Positions 15,797 through 24,696 of a stretch of DNA of 64,000 bases are shown piece after piece (the first letter of the stretch is position 1; every line of letters begins with the position of its first letter). Both the position numbers and the translations under genes were made by a program. The notes beneath the pieces are model-generated. The model searched no databases. It was not told where the DNA came from and saw only the letters and a program-made list of their open reading frames with translations. Source of the DNA: Sphingomonas sp. PP-CE-3A-406 (GTDB lineage: Bacteria > Pseudomonadota > Alphaproteobacteria > Sphingomonadales > Sphingomonadaceae); NCBI RefSeq assembly GCF_003688625.1, contig NZ_RCWY01000002.1, forward strand, positions 496,001-560,000. Reading direction: 5' to 3'.

Positions 15797-17154
15797 CGCA
15801 ACCCGGCACGATCTACACGCCGTCGAAGCTTGGCAGGCTGCGTCCGTGGACGCTGTTCGTGCGGATCCTCGCGTTGCTGCTGACGACGGTGCTGCTGGTC
15901 CAGATCCTGAACTTCGCGATCGTGCTGTTGATGCCGCCGCCGATGCCCGTAATCTACACGACGGCGCGCGTTGCCGGCGTGGTCCGCTCAGGCAGCGACC
16001 CGGCAAAGTTGCTCACCATGAGGATCACGGGCGGCCCCCCTCGACCGTCCGACAGTTCGCGCGATGCACGCCTCGCCAAACTGATCGCCAACGACCTTGC
16101 ACTGCCGGCAGAGCGCGTGACCGTCGAGACCGAACCCTCCGCGATGCCGATGCTGGCGGGAGCGCTTCGCCCCCCGGTGCCGATGGGTATGGTCCGATCC
16201 CGTCATCACCTGTTCGAGAACGCCTTGTTCGGGCCGTTCGTGGTGTCGATAGAACGGCCGGACGGGCGGTGGCTCGTGATCCGGCCAACCAACGGCACGA
16301 TCGGGCCCTGGCGCGCGCGCATCGTCCTGTGGTTCCTGGCGGCGATGGCGGTCGTCGCGCCGATCGCCCTGCTGCTGGCCCGCCGCGTCGCGACTCCGAT
16401 CGGGCGGTTCGCCGCCGCCGCCGAACGGCTCGGCCGCGATCCACGGGCCGCCCCCCTGCCCGTCACCGGTCCGCCCGAAATCGCCGAAGCCGCCAGCGCG
16501 TTCAATCTGATGCAGGAACGCCTCAACCGGTACGTCGAGGATCGCACCACGCTGATCGCCGCGGTCGCGCACGATCTGCGCACGCCGCTGATGCGGCTGT
16601 CGCTGCGGCTCGAAAAGGCGCCGGAAGATATTCGGATCGCAAGCGAAGGCGATATCCAGGAGATGAGCCAGCGGATCGGATCGGCGATGGCGTTCGTCCG
16701 CGACATGACCCGCCATGTCCGCCGCCAGAAGCTCGACCTTAGATCACTCGCCGAAAGCGTGACCGACGATTTTGCGGATCGCGGCGATCAGGTTGTGCTG
16801 CATCCCGGATCGCCGCTGATCATCGAAGGCGACACGCCGTCGCTGAAGGCCCTGCTCGCGAATCTGTTGGGCAATGCCGTCAATTATGCCGGGCATGCCG
16901 AAGTCCTGCTCCACCGCGCCGGCGGGATGGCCGTGCTCGAAGTGTTCGACTCCGGCAGCGGCATGGCGCCCGCCGACCTGGCGCGCGCGTTCGAGCCGTT
17001 CTTTCGCGCCGAACATTCGCGCAACCGCGATACGGGCGGCAGCGGGTTGGGCCTCGCCAGCGTGCGTGCGGTCGCCCGGGGACACGGCGGCGAGGCGACG
17101 ATCGAAAACCGCGCCGAAGGTGGGCTGCTGGTGCGGGTGACGTTGCCCGTATGA
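15793..17154 (+). CDS. Sensor histidine kinase (EnvZ-like architecture)
   Basis: Partner of the preceding regulator. The 453-residue protein starts at GTG overlapping the regulator stop. Order of parts: membrane helix about 22-48, a periplasmic region of about 125 residues rich in Pro and Met, second helix about 175-198, a HAMP linker with a typical ARRVATPIGRFAAAAERLG, dimerisation/phosphorylation helix with His260 in AVAHDLRTPLMR, and an ATPase domain with the N-box (LLGNAVNYA), DSGSGM and GGSGLGLASV. All catalytic motifs are present, so it should be active. The ligand is unknown. Confidence 0.9.
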   Translation: MTQPGTIYTPSKLGRLRPWTLFVRILALLLTTVLLVQILNFAIVLLMPPPMPVIYTTARVAGVVRSGSDPAKLLTMRITGGPPRPSDSSRDARLAKLIANDLALPAERVTVETEPSAMPMLAGALRPPVPMGMVRSRHHLFENALFGPFVVSIERPDGRWLVIRPTNGTIGPWRARIVLWFLAAMAVVAPIALLLARRVATPIGRFAAAAERLGRDPRAAPLPVTGPPEIAEAASAFNLMQERLNRYVEDRTTLIAAVAHDLRTPLMRLSLRLEKAPEDIRIASEGDIQEMSQRIGSAMAFVRDMTRHVRRQKLDLRSLAESVTDDFADRGDQVVLHPGSPLIIEGDTPSLKALLANLLGNAVNYAGHAEVLLHRAGGMAVLEVFDSGSGMAPADLARAFEPFFRAEHSRNRDTGGSGLGLASVRAVARGHGGEATIENRAEGGLLVRVTLPV

Positions 17155-17243
17155 CCTGAGCGATACGTCGGGACCGGCGCGGCCCGACATATCGGGGCAA
17201 CGTTTCGCGCGTCAGCTGGTCGTCACGGTATCGAGGAGGCGTC

Positions 17244-18017
17244 ATGCGCACAGTATTTCTTATTGGCCTGGCCGGCGCGCTGGCGGGGTGCGCTGCCGAC
17301 CTGCCTAGACAACGTGGATCGCGCGCGCGTGGCGATGCCGCACATCGCCTTGCCGACGCGAGGTCCGACCACGGTCGCGGACAGTTGTTCGTCAGTCCGA
17401 TGGGCGAACCGTTCAGGGCGTCGCAACACCCCGGCGCGGCGGAGGCGCTCTGGTTCGCGGGTGCCGACGCCGACGGCGATGGTCGTATCACCGAGGCGGA
17501 ATTCCAGCGCGATGCCATGCGGTTCTTCGCGGTGCTCGATCGCGGCAACGACGGCGAGATCGATCCCGACGACATCGCCTATTACGAAAACGTCCTGGTT
17601 CCCGAGATCCGTGTCGCATCGGGCGGCGGCGGGGTTTCAGCCGGCGCACGCGGCCCTGGGGGGCGTGGCGGACGCGGCTCCGGTGGTGGACGGAGGCAAG
17701 GCGGTGGCGGTCAGGGGATGCACAGGGACAGCGACGACGGCAAGAAGACCGATGCCACCGTCCATGAACGGCTCGGTGCCGCGAAGTTCGGGTTCTTCGA
17801 TTTCCCCGAACCGGTCATCGCGGCCGATCGCAACCTGAACCGCGGCGTCGATCGATCCGAATTCGCGATGGCCGCCGCGACCCGGTTCGCCGCGCTCGAC
17901 CGCAATCGCAATGGTGCGCTGACCCGCGGCGAATTGCCGAAGGCCGGCGCCGAAACGTGGCGGAACGGATCGGACCGCCCTTCCCCGCAGACGCCGCCGG
18001 ATCGCGATACGCCGTAA
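17244..18017 (+). CDS. EF-hand lipoprotein with Gly-rich linker
   Basis: A predicted lipoprotein of 257 residues: lipobox LAGC with Cys16 as lipid anchor. Four EF-hand-like loops are visible: DADGDGRITEAE (75-86), DRGNDGEIDPDD (99-110), DRNLNRGVDRSE (195-206) and DRNRNGALTRGE (219-230). The pairs are separated by a Gly/Arg-rich low-complexity linker (about 127-158). Loops 1 and 2 look competent for calcium; loops 3 and 4 have an Arg or other substitution that may weaken binding. It starts 89 bases after the histidine kinase gene and may be part of its transcript. Function is unknown; calcium-responsive envelope binding is an inference. Confidence 0.82.
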   Translation: MRTVFLIGLAGALAGCAADLPRQRGSRARGDAAHRLADARSDHGRGQLFVSPMGEPFRASQHPGAAEALWFAGADADGDGRITEAEFQRDAMRFFAVLDRGNDGEIDPDDIAYYENVLVPEIRVASGGGGVSAGARGPGGRGGRGSGGGRRQGGGGQGMHRDSDDGKKTDATVHERLGAAKFGFFDFPEPVIAADRNLNRGVDRSEFAMAAATRFAALDRNRNGALTRGELPKAGAETWRNGSDRPSPQTPPDRDTP

Positions 18018-18098
18018 TCGTGGGGACGGCGGCGGATCACGGCGCGACGCCCCATTCACGCATGGGTTAGCGCGGACCCGGCCTCTGCCGCGACCAGA

Positions 18099-18275
18099 TC
18101 AGCCGAGCACGCCCGAGACGATCCAGCGGCGGCTGACCGCGGATTTGACGATCGTCGCGCCGCAGCGTCGACAGGCGGACCGCTGCACCAGTTGATCGGC
18201 CAGATCGCGGTGGCGTGACCGCGGTGCGTGCAACCCCAGCGCGCAGTCGCTGGCGTGTGTCGATAGTCCGCGCAT
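18099..18275 (-). CDS. Small protein with CxxC motif (putative)
   Basis: A 58-residue frame starting MRGLSTHAS with a good Shine-Dalgarno (GGAGG) a few bases upstream. It has a central CRRCGATIV segment and an early SDCALGLHAP with Cys and His, so a small zinc-binding fold is possible. A longer start at 18308 exists with a weaker ribosome site. The case rests mostly on the Shine-Dalgarno and the cysteines; codon use is less decisive here, and overlapping frames on the same strand are also open. Confidence 0.4.
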   Translation of the reverse strand: MRGLSTHASDCALGLHAPRSRHRDLADQLVQRSACRRCGATIVKSAVSRRWIVSGVLG

Positions 18276-18436
18276 GCCGCCTCCACCCCAAGATCGAACG
18301 TCGGTCATGACGCGCCATGTTTTCCCGCGTATGTCTGTTGTCTGTGCGGTGAAGGGTTTGTCATGCGGCGATCCGGGTGCTCCGGCGTTTGCAGTCGATA
18401 CCGCACCGCGCCGGTCGGCGCACAAGGGAGCCGATC

Positions 18437-19732
18437 ATGGCCGTAACGGACCTCGTCACCTTCTCGAACATCCAGCTGCGCCCCGATCCGTCGCGGACCG
18501 TGATCCGCCCGTTCAACGTCGACTATCCGGGTCCGTTCAAAGTCGAGGGTCATCCTCGCGTCGAGCGCGTGATCGACCGCGTGCTGTCGCTGACCCCCGA
18601 CGAGCTGCATGCCGAACGCGAACGCGTCACGGCGTCGCTCGACGAGCGCCACCGCGACGTTGACGACCTGCTGCTCCACCGCTTCGGCGAAGTCATGGCG
18701 AGGACGCCGGACGCCCGCACCATCACGCGCGACCAGCAGGTGCTGATCGGCGCGTATCTCAGCGAGGAATATTCGTTCGAGGCCGCTGCGCTGTTCAACC
18801 CGAGCATGGTGCTGCACCCGGATCAGACCGGCGCGCCCGACGATGGTCTCCGCTTCATCCTGTCGCTGCGCGGGATCGGCGAGGGTCATGTCTCGTCGGT
18901 GACGTTCCGCACGGGGAGTTGGTCGCCGCAGGACGGCTTCTCGGTCGATCCCGCCAGCCGGACAGCTGTGCCGCCGCGGATCGAACCGTCGGATCAGGGC
19001 GCGACCGATGGCGGCCCCACCCGGCTGCAATGCGGCAATAGTCGCGAGCTGTCCGAAACCGTGATCTTCCCGATCCTGCCGAGCCAGCGCCAGGGGATCG
19101 AGGATCTGCGGCTCGTCCGGTTCGAGGATGCCGGCGAGGTCCAGTATCTCGGCACCTATACCGCGTTCAGCGGCTCCGAGACACGCTGCGAACTGCTGCG
19201 CGGCGAGGATTTCAAGACGTTCGAGATGCAGCCGATGCGCGGCGCGGTCGCGGGCACCAAGGGTATGGCGCTGTTCCCGCGGAAGATCCACGGGCGCTAT
19301 GCGATGCTCGGGCGACAGGACAACGAGAATATCTGGTACCTGACCTCGGACGACCTGCTGACCTGGGACGGGGGCATTAGGATCGTCGAGCCGAAATGGC
19401 CGTGGGAGTTCATCCAGATGGGCAATTGCGGCTCGCCGATCGAGATCGACGAGGGCTGGCTGGTGCTGACCCACGGGGTCGGCAGCGTCCGCAATTACTG
19501 CGTCGGCGCGTGCCTGCTCGACAAGGCCGACCCGACCAAGCTGCTCGCGCGGATGACCGACCCGCTGATCGTGCCGAGCCCCAAGGAGCGCGACGGGTAT
19601 GTGCCCAACGTCGTCTATAGCTGTGGCGGGATCGTACATGGCCGCACGTTGCTGCTGCCGTTCGGCGTGGCCGACAATTTCGCCTCGTTCGCGACGGTGG
19701 ATGTCGGGCGGTTGCTCGCGGCGATGGCATGA
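18437..19732 (+). CDS. Glycoside hydrolase family 130-like phosphorylase
   Basis: A 431-residue cytosolic enzyme. The pattern LRGIGEGHVSSVTFR, then GNSRELSETVIFP, KGMALFPRKI and WEFIQMGNCGSPIE fits the GH130 five-bladed propeller family, which phosphorolyses beta-mannosides. Which mannoside is used cannot be read. The start at 18437 follows AAGGGAG at good spacing. It sits next to pncA (convergent) and near pncB. Those NAD-salvage neighbours share no obvious pathway with it. The first codons resemble those of pncB (MAVTD), probably by chance. Confidence 0.75.
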   Translation: MAVTDLVTFSNIQLRPDPSRTVIRPFNVDYPGPFKVEGHPRVERVIDRVLSLTPDELHAERERVTASLDERHRDVDDLLLHRFGEVMARTPDARTITRDQQVLIGAYLSEEYSFEAAALFNPSMVLHPDQTGAPDDGLRFILSLRGIGEGHVSSVTFRTGSWSPQDGFSVDPASRTAVPPRIEPSDQGATDGGPTRLQCGNSRELSETVIFPILPSQRQGIEDLRLVRFEDAGEVQYLGTYTAFSGSETRCELLRGEDFKTFEMQPMRGAVAGTKGMALFPRKIHGRYAMLGRQDNENIWYLTSDDLLTWDGGIRIVEPKWPWEFIQMGNCGSPIEIDEGWLVLTHGVGSVRNYCVGACLLDKADPTKLLARMTDPLIVPSPKERDGYVPNVVYSCGGIVHGRTLLLPFGVADNFASFATVDVGRLLAAMA

Positions 19733-19754
19733 ACGCCGGCAGCGTGAAAGCATG

Positions 19755-19802
19755 TTCCCCCGCGAGGGCGGGGGTCCAACCTGGGCTCCCGCGGGAGAGC
19801 AA
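19755..19802. repeat. Palindrome doublet, CCCGCG-GCGGG type
   Basis: TTCCCCCGCGAGGGCGGGGG, then GGGCTCCCGCGGGAG on the other side of TCCAACCT. It lies between the convergent GH130-like gene and pncA. Confidence 0.7.
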
Positions 19803-19832
19803 TAGAGAGTGCGAACTGCTGCCCGAACCGGC

Positions 19833-20441
19833 TTACGCGATGCGTTCCGTTGGTTGGACGATCAACCGCGCGCCGGCGAAATCCTCCGCCGCAACCGCAT
19901 CGATCTGCCGTTCGATCCCGCGCGTGAGCCCTGCCGGCACGGTTACCGCGAAGCCACGTGCGATCAGGCCTTCGACCGCCCAGCGAACGCAATAGTCCGC
20001 CGCAACGCCGATGACCGTAACGTCGGTAACGCCCCTCGCGGCGAGGCCTGCGAAGAAGTCCTCCCGCGACACCGTTGGCTGCCCTTCGTCGCGCGCGTCC
20101 TCGATCGCCAGCCCCGGTTCGGCCCACATGTCGAACACGCCCTTCTCGATCCGCCACGCCGGGATCGCCGGGTCGACCAGCGCGACGTCGAGGATGTTGC
20201 CCCACCCTTTCGTGCCCCGGACGCAGTGGATCGGGAACATCGCCGCCTCGGGCGACGCGGCATAGGTTTCGCGGAAATGCGTATCGAACGTGAACAGGAC
20301 TCCGGCAGTGCCGGCGGCGGGCAGTGCCGACAGCCACGCCTGCATCGGCGCGACCAGCGCGTCCGCCCCGGCCACGCTCAGCGCGCCGCCCTCCGCCATG
20401 AAATCCCACTGCGTATCCACCACGACCACGAACCGCGCCAT
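19833..20441 (-). CDS. pncA: Nicotinamidase
   Basis: Converts nicotinamide to nicotinate, the first step of the NAD salvage route used with the divergent pncB. The 202-residue protein has the isochorismatase-like fold with the catalytic triad Asp9 ([10 protein letters not shown]), Lys100 (WRIEKGVFD) and Cys151 (VAADYCVRW). The residues FDTHFRE and PIHC likely contribute metal-site histidines. The start at 20441 has AGGAG upstream. It lies 83 bases from the divergent pncB start, an arrangement that fits shared regulation. Confidence 0.88.
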   Translation of the reverse strand: MARFVVVVDTQWDFMAEGGALSVAGADALVAPMQAWLSALPAAGTAGVLFTFDTHFRETYAASPEAAMFPIHCVRGTKGWGNILDVALVDPAIPAWRIEKGVFDMWAEPGLAIEDARDEGQPTVSREDFFAGLAARGVTDVTVIGVAADYCVRWAVEGLIARGFAVTVPAGLTRGIERQIDAVAAEDFAGARLIVQPTERIA

Positions 20442-20524
20442 CGCCCGTCTCCTTTGCCCGCTGCTTGACACAAACGCGTCTTCTCGGACACCCGCAGCCC
20501 ACGCAAACGCAGGAGCCCGCGCGC

Positions 20525-21829
20525 ATGGCCGTGACCGATATCGCCACCCGGACGTACAATCACAATTTCCGGCTCGATCCGATCGTGCGTAGCCTGCTCG
20601 ATACCGATTTCTACAAGCTGTTGATGTTGCAGATGATCCGGCAGGTGTATCCGGACGTCAGCGCCACCTTCGCGCTGATCAACCGGACCAAGACCGTGCG
20701 GCTCGCCGAGATCGTCGACGAGGACGAACTGCGCGCGCAACTCGATCATGCGCGGACGCTGCGGTTCGCGAAAAAGGAGCTGATCTGGCTCGCGGGCAAC
20801 AGCTTCTACGGGAAGCAGAAGATGTTCGGGCCGGAGTTCCTCGCGTGGCTCGCCGAGTTCCAGTTGCCCGCCTATGATCTGCGCAAGGTCGACGGGCAGT
20901 ATGAGCTGCATTTTGAAGGCCCGTGGAGCCACACGACGATGTGGGAAATCCCTGCACTGACGATCATCAACGAGTTGAAGTCGCGCGCCGCCCTGCGTGA
21001 TCGCGGCCGGTTCGCGCTCGACATCGTCTATGCGCGCGCCAAGGCCAAGCTGTGGGAGAAGGTCGAGCGGCTGCGCGAACTGCCCGACCTCGTGCTGTCG
21101 GACTTCGGCACGCGGCGGCGGCACGGGTTCCTGTGGCAGCGCTGGTGCGTCGAGGCGCTGAAGGAAGGGCTCGGCGACCGGTTCATCGGTACGTCCAATG
21201 TGCTGCTGGCGATGGACGCCGACCTCGAAGCGATCGGGACGAACGCGCACGAACTGCCGATGGTGACCGCCGCGCTGGCCGACAGCGACGCCGAGCTTGC
21301 TGAGGCACCCTACCGCATGCTCGAGCATTGGCGGCAACATTATAACGGCAATCTGCTGATCGCCCTCCCCGATGCGTTCGGGACGACCGCGTTCCTGCGC
21401 AACGCGCCGCACTGGCTGGCGGAGTGGACCGGCTTCCGCCCCGACAGCGCGCCGCCGATCGCGGGCGGCGAGCAGATCATCCGCTGGTGGGAGGAGCAGG
21501 GCGTCGATCCGAAGACGAAGCTGCTGATCTTCTCCGACGGGATGGACATCGACACGATCGAGCAGGTGTATGGGCATTTCCACGGGCGGGTGCGGATGAG
21601 CTTCGGCTGGGGGACCAACCTGACCAACGACTTCCGCGGCTGCGATCCCGACGGCGCGGCGGCGCTGGAGCCGATCTCGCTGGTCTGCAAGGTGATCGAA
21701 GCGAATGGCCGCCCCGCGGTGAAGCTGTCGGATAATCCGGCCAAGGCGACCGGCGAACCCGCCGAGATCGCGCGATATCTGCGGGTGTTCGGGGAAGCGG
21801 ACCGCGAGACCGCGCCGGTACTGGTGTAA
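20525..21829 (+). CDS. pncB: Nicotinate phosphoribosyltransferase
   Basis: Joins nicotinate and PRPP (with ATP) to form nicotinate mononucleotide in NAD salvage. The 434-residue chain starts [15 protein letters not shown] and has the family motifs [43 protein letters not shown] and [12 protein letters not shown]. Length and motifs are typical of the bacterial PncB. The start has GGAG upstream. It pairs divergently with pncA. Confidence 0.95.
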   Translation: MAVTDIATRTYNHNFRLDPIVRSLLDTDFYKLLMLQMIRQVYPDVSATFALINRTKTVRLAEIVDEDELRAQLDHARTLRFAKKELIWLAGNSFYGKQKMFGPEFLAWLAEFQLPAYDLRKVDGQYELHFEGPWSHTTMWEIPALTIINELKSRAALRDRGRFALDIVYARAKAKLWEKVERLRELPDLVLSDFGTRRRHGFLWQRWCVEALKEGLGDRFIGTSNVLLAMDADLEAIGTNAHELPMVTAALADSDAELAEAPYRMLEHWRQHYNGNLLIALPDAFGTTAFLRNAPHWLAEWTGFRPDSAPPIAGGEQIIRWWEEQGVDPKTKLLIFSDGMDIDTIEQVYGHFHGRVRMSFGWGTNLTNDFRGCDPDGAAALEPISLVCKVIEANGRPAVKLSDNPAKATGEPAEIARYLRVFGEADRETAPVLV

Positions 21830-21840
21830 CGCCCTATTAC

Positions 21841-21949
21841 CCCCCTCCCTGAAGGGAGGGGTCGGGGGTGGGTCGGTTTCCGTACGCGGTATCGTCAGCA
21901 ACACAAGCTGGCCTACCCACCCCCAACCCCTCCCTTTCAGGGAGGGGAG
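21841..21949. repeat. Palindrome doublet, CCCCTCCCT-AAGGGAGGGG type (copy 1)
   Basis: Opens with CCCCTCCCTGAAGGGAGGGG and GTCGGGGGTGGGTCGG, closes with CCACCCCCAACCCCTCCC and a GGGAGGGG arm. The inner part (ACACAAGCTGGCC) is also conserved in the copy at 26309, so the whole 109-base block is one unit. Confidence 0.8.
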
Positions 21950-21960
21950 CAGCTTGCGCC

Positions 21961-22299
21961 CTAATCCTCTACCAGCTTCATGAGCCGTCGCTCGACTGGC
22001 GCCAGCACAGGCCCGAGTTCATGCCCGCGCTTCACCACCGCGCCGGCCTCGCCGATCAGCGCCCACATGCCCTGCTTGTTGCGCAGCGACGGGCGCTTCT
22101 CGATCCTGAACTCCGGCCGTTCGGCGGCGCGGCGGAAGGCGGCGAACACTGCGGCGTCCTTGCCCAGATCGATCGCATAGTCGCGCCAATGGCCCGCTGC
22201 GACCATCCGGCCATAGAGGTCAAGGATGCGGTTCAGTTCGAGGCGTTCGAAGCCGACCTGCGTCGCCTTGGACGGTGTGGGAAAAGGGACCACGCCCAT
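21961..22299 (-). CDS. DUF2794 family protein
   Basis: A 112-residue conserved alphaproteobacterial protein of unknown function. It contains the typical block FERLELNRILDLYGRMVAAGHWRDYAIDLGKDAAVFAAFRR split across helices, followed by a charged region ending in KLVED. It begins 13 bases after the cysE stop on the same strand and is probably translated from the cysE transcript. Nothing in it reveals a reaction. Confidence 0.85.
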   Translation of the reverse strand: MGVVPFPTPSKATQVGFERLELNRILDLYGRMVAAGHWRDYAIDLGKDAAVFAAFRRAAERPEFRIEKRPSLRNKQGMWALIGEAGAVVKRGHELGPVLAPVERRLMKLVED

Positions 22300-22312
22300 C
22301 AGTTATCCACCA

Positions 22313-23005
22313 TCATGCGCGGTCGCGGCGGTCCTCTGGATGCTCGTCGGCGAGCAGCGCGTCGAGCCGCTTGCGCATCGTCTCCAGCTCGCAGCGCATG
22401 ATCTCCATCTTCTGCGTCGCGGGATCGAACATCTCGCTGCACGGCGTACCGTAGGGCACGAAGCGCGGCACCTCGGGCGCGTTGCCGCCCTCGATCGTCG
22501 TCGCGCGAGCCGGAATGCCGACCACCGTCGTGCCCGCAGGCACGTCGCGCGTGACGACCGCGTTGGCGCCGACCCGCGAGCGCTTGCCGAGCGTGATCGG
22601 GCCCAGCACCTGCGCGCCCGAGCCGATGATCGCGCCATCGGAGATGGTCGGGTGGCGCTTGCCCTGGACGCCGTTGTCGGGGCTGGTGCCGCCGAGCGTG
22701 ACGCACTGGTAGATCGTGACGTCGTCGCCGATCTCCGCGGTCTCGCCGATCACGACGAAGCCGTGGTCGATGAAGAAATTGCGGCCGATCGTCGCGCCGG
22801 GGTGGATGTCGATTGCCGTCATGAACCGCGACCAGTGGTTGACGCAGCGCGCGAGGAAATAGAGCTTCGCCTTGTACAGGCGGTGCGCGATGCGGTGATA
22901 GCCGAGCGCCCAGACGCCGGGGTACAGCATGATTTCGGCACGCGAATGCGGGGCGGGATCGCGGGCGCGGATCGAATCCAGATAGGCCAGTAATCCGCTC
23001 GACAT
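22313..23005 (-). CDS. cysE: Serine O-acetyltransferase (hexapeptide-repeat)
   Basis: Makes O-acetylserine from L-serine and acetyl-CoA, the committed step of cysteine synthesis. The 230 residues include an N-terminal helical region, then the left-handed beta-helix with hexapeptide turns ([23 protein letters not shown]) and the conserved [17 protein letters not shown] segment with the catalytic His in a KRHP context. A C-terminal helix (about 195-225) follows. The short N-terminus fits the EpsC/CysE subtype. It is divergent from a TSUP transporter, which fits a sulfur-metabolism neighbourhood. Confidence 0.93.
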   Translation of the reverse strand: MSSGLLAYLDSIRARDPAPHSRAEIMLYPGVWALGYHRIAHRLYKAKLYFLARCVNHWSRFMTAIDIHPGATIGRNFFIDHGFVVIGETAEIGDDVTIYQCVTLGGTSPDNGVQGKRHPTISDGAIIGSGAQVLGPITLGKRSRVGANAVVTRDVPAGTTVVGIPARATTIEGGNAPEVPRFVPYGTPCSEMFDPATQKMEIMRCELETMRKRLDALLADEHPEDRRDRA

Positions 23006-23167
23006 CCGCAGTCCCCTTCGCGATTTCCGTATCTAGGGTATCGAACCGCCGATTTCCAGAACCGCGCGCAGGGGCGGCCTCAGCCCATCAGGATCGGGGT
23101 AAAGCCTATCTTTGTTGTGGGATAAGCTCGCGCGTTGCAGTTTAGCCACGATATTGAGGGGATGCCG

Positions 23168-23935
23168 ATGTTCGACCTGACGACCTTGAGCTTCGAGACG
23201 CTGCTGCCCTTCATCCTGGTCGGGTTCGCTGCGCAGATCGTCGACGGCGCGCTGGGAATGGCGTTCGGGGTGATTTCGAACACGCTGCTGCTGTGGGTCG
23301 GCGTGCCACCGGCTGCGGCGTCGGCTGGCGTGCATACCGTCGAGACCTTCACCACCGCAGTGTCGGGGATCAGCCACGTGCTGCACAAGAACGTCAACTG
23401 GACGCTGTTCCTGCGGTTGATGATCCCGGGCGTCATCGGCGGCGTGCTGGGCGCGTACGTGTTGTCGAACATCGATGCGAGTACCGCGAAGCCCTTCATC
23501 CTCGCGTATCTGACGTCGATCGGCGTGTACCTGCTGTACCGCGGGCTTCGCTATCCGCCGAAGCAGAAGGAACCGAAGATCGTCGAGCCGCTCGGGCTGG
23601 TCGGCGGGTTTCTCGATGCCGCGGGTGGTGGCGGCTGGGGGCCGGTGGTGACGTCGAACCTGCTGGTGCAGGGCGCATCGCCGCGCACCACGATCGGTAC
23701 GGTGAATACCGCGGAGTTCTTCCTGACCGCGACGATCTCGGCGACGTTCATTACCCAGCTTGGCTGGGCGGCGTTTACGCAGGCGACGGTGGGGTTGCTG
23801 ATCGGTGGCGTGCTGGCGGCACCGTTCGGGGCGATGCTGGCGAAGCGCGTGCCGGCCAAGACGCTGATGGTGCTGGTCGGCGTGATCCTGACGATCACGA
23901 GCTTGTTCGGCCTCTACCGCGCGATCTGGCACTGA
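23168..23935 (+). CDS. TSUP (TauE/SafE) family membrane transporter
   Basis: A 255-residue inner-membrane protein with about eight hydrophobic segments and the family repeat pattern: GFAAQIVDGALGMAFGV in the first half and LVGGFLDAAGGGGWGPVVTSNLL in the second. TSUP proteins move sulfite, sulfoacetate, sulfate or related anions. Divergence from cysE suggests a sulfur-compound role, but the substrate is inferred only. The start at 23168 is preceded by GAGGGG at good spacing; a TTG further upstream is less likely. Confidence 0.85.
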   Translation: MFDLTTLSFETLLPFILVGFAAQIVDGALGMAFGVISNTLLLWVGVPPAAASAGVHTVETFTTAVSGISHVLHKNVNWTLFLRLMIPGVIGGVLGAYVLSNIDASTAKPFILAYLTSIGVYLLYRGLRYPPKQKEPKIVEPLGLVGGFLDAAGGGGWGPVVTSNLLVQGASPRTTIGTVNTAEFFLTATISATFITQLGWAAFTQATVGLLIGGVLAAPFGAMLAKRVPAKTLMVLVGVILTITSLFGLYRAIWH

Positions 23936-23940
23936 CGGAA

Positions 23941-24042
23941 CTCCCCTCCCGCTTGCGGGAGGGGTCGGGGGAGGGCGTGCCAAATACGACGCCGTACTTG
24001 AGGCCAGCCCCTCCCCTAACCCCTCCCGCAAGCGGGAGGGGA
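23941..24042. repeat. Palindrome doublet, CTCCCGC-GCGGGAG type
   Basis: CTCCCCTCCCGCTTGCGGGA with GGGTCGGGGGAGGG, inner spacer about 35 bases, then the exact inverted copy. It lies between the TSUP and ahpD genes (convergent) and could terminate both. Confidence 0.8.
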
Positions 24043-24049
24043 ACAGAAG

Positions 24050-24568
24050 TCACAACGTCGCGTGGACCGTCGCAACCGCGGCCATCACCGCGCCGATCCG
24101 CACCGACGTCTGGATCGCCTCCGCCGTAACGCCGGCCTTCTTCAGGATCTGCTCGTGGCTGTCGATGCACATGCCGCAGCCGTTCATCGCCGACACGGCC
24201 AGGCTGAAGAGCTCGAAATCAACCTTGTCGATGCCCGGCTGGCCGATCACGTTCATCCGCAGCTTGGCGGGCATGTTGCGGTATTCCTGGTTCCCGGCGA
24301 GATGCGTGAACCGGTAATAGACGTTGTTCATCGCCATCACCGCCGCCGCCGCGCGCGCTGCGTTGGCGGCCTCGGGCGAGAGCTTCGGCACGCATTCGGC
24401 CTCGGCGGCTTCGACGAGCGGCTTGTAGCCCGAGCCGTGCGCGCACGTGAGCAGCAGGCCGTATTTGCGCTGGTCGGACAGATGCGTCTCGTTCAGCAGC
24501 GAGCCGACGTTGAGACGGATATCCTTGGCGTAATCGGGCAGTTGCCCTGCGAATTCCTTGAGCGACAT
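24050..24568 (-). CDS. ahpD: Alkylhydroperoxidase AhpD
   Basis: Regenerates or assists AhpC in peroxide removal through a thiol pair. The 172-residue helical protein has the catalytic core SAMNGCGMCIDSHE, with Cys131, Cys134 and His138 (the CxxC...H relay) and Glu119 upstream, as in the mycobacterial AhpD. It starts MSLKEFAGQLPDYAKD. It follows ahpC after a 128-base gap that contains a repeat doublet, so read-through may be reduced. Confidence 0.93.
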   Translation of the reverse strand: MSLKEFAGQLPDYAKDIRLNVGSLLNETHLSDQRKYGLLLTCAHGSGYKPLVEAAEAECVPKLSPEAANAARAAAAVMAMNNVYYRFTHLAGNQEYRNMPAKLRMNVIGQPGIDKVDFELFSLAVSAMNGCGMCIDSHEQILKKAGVTAEAIQTSVRIGAVMAAVATVHATL

Positions 24569-24581
24569 GATAATTCCTTCT

Positions 24582-24690
24582 GCTCCCCTTCCGCCTGCGG
24601 GCGGGGTCGGGGGAGGGACTGGAGACAAAAAGAGAGGGCGGTCCGTGTGGACACGCCCTCCCCCAACCCCTCCCGTGAACGGGAGGGGAG
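24582..24690. repeat. Palindrome doublet between ahpC and ahpD
   Basis: Imperfect CTTCCGCCTGCGGGCGG arm with GGGTCGGGGGAGGG, then the inverted copy ending GGGAGGGGAG. It fills the ahpC-ahpD gap, so the operon transcript must pass through it. Confidence 0.75.
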
Positions 24691-24696
24691 TTTCAG

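Noticed and set aside
15080..16006. Minus-strand frame of 308 codons opposite the response regulator
   Set aside because: The plus-strand regulator and kinase have full motif sets, so this is a shadow.
22226..22993. Plus-strand frame opposite cysE
   Set aside because: cysE has complete hexapeptide and catalytic motifs; the opposite frame has only low-complexity Arg/Ala/Asp sequence.
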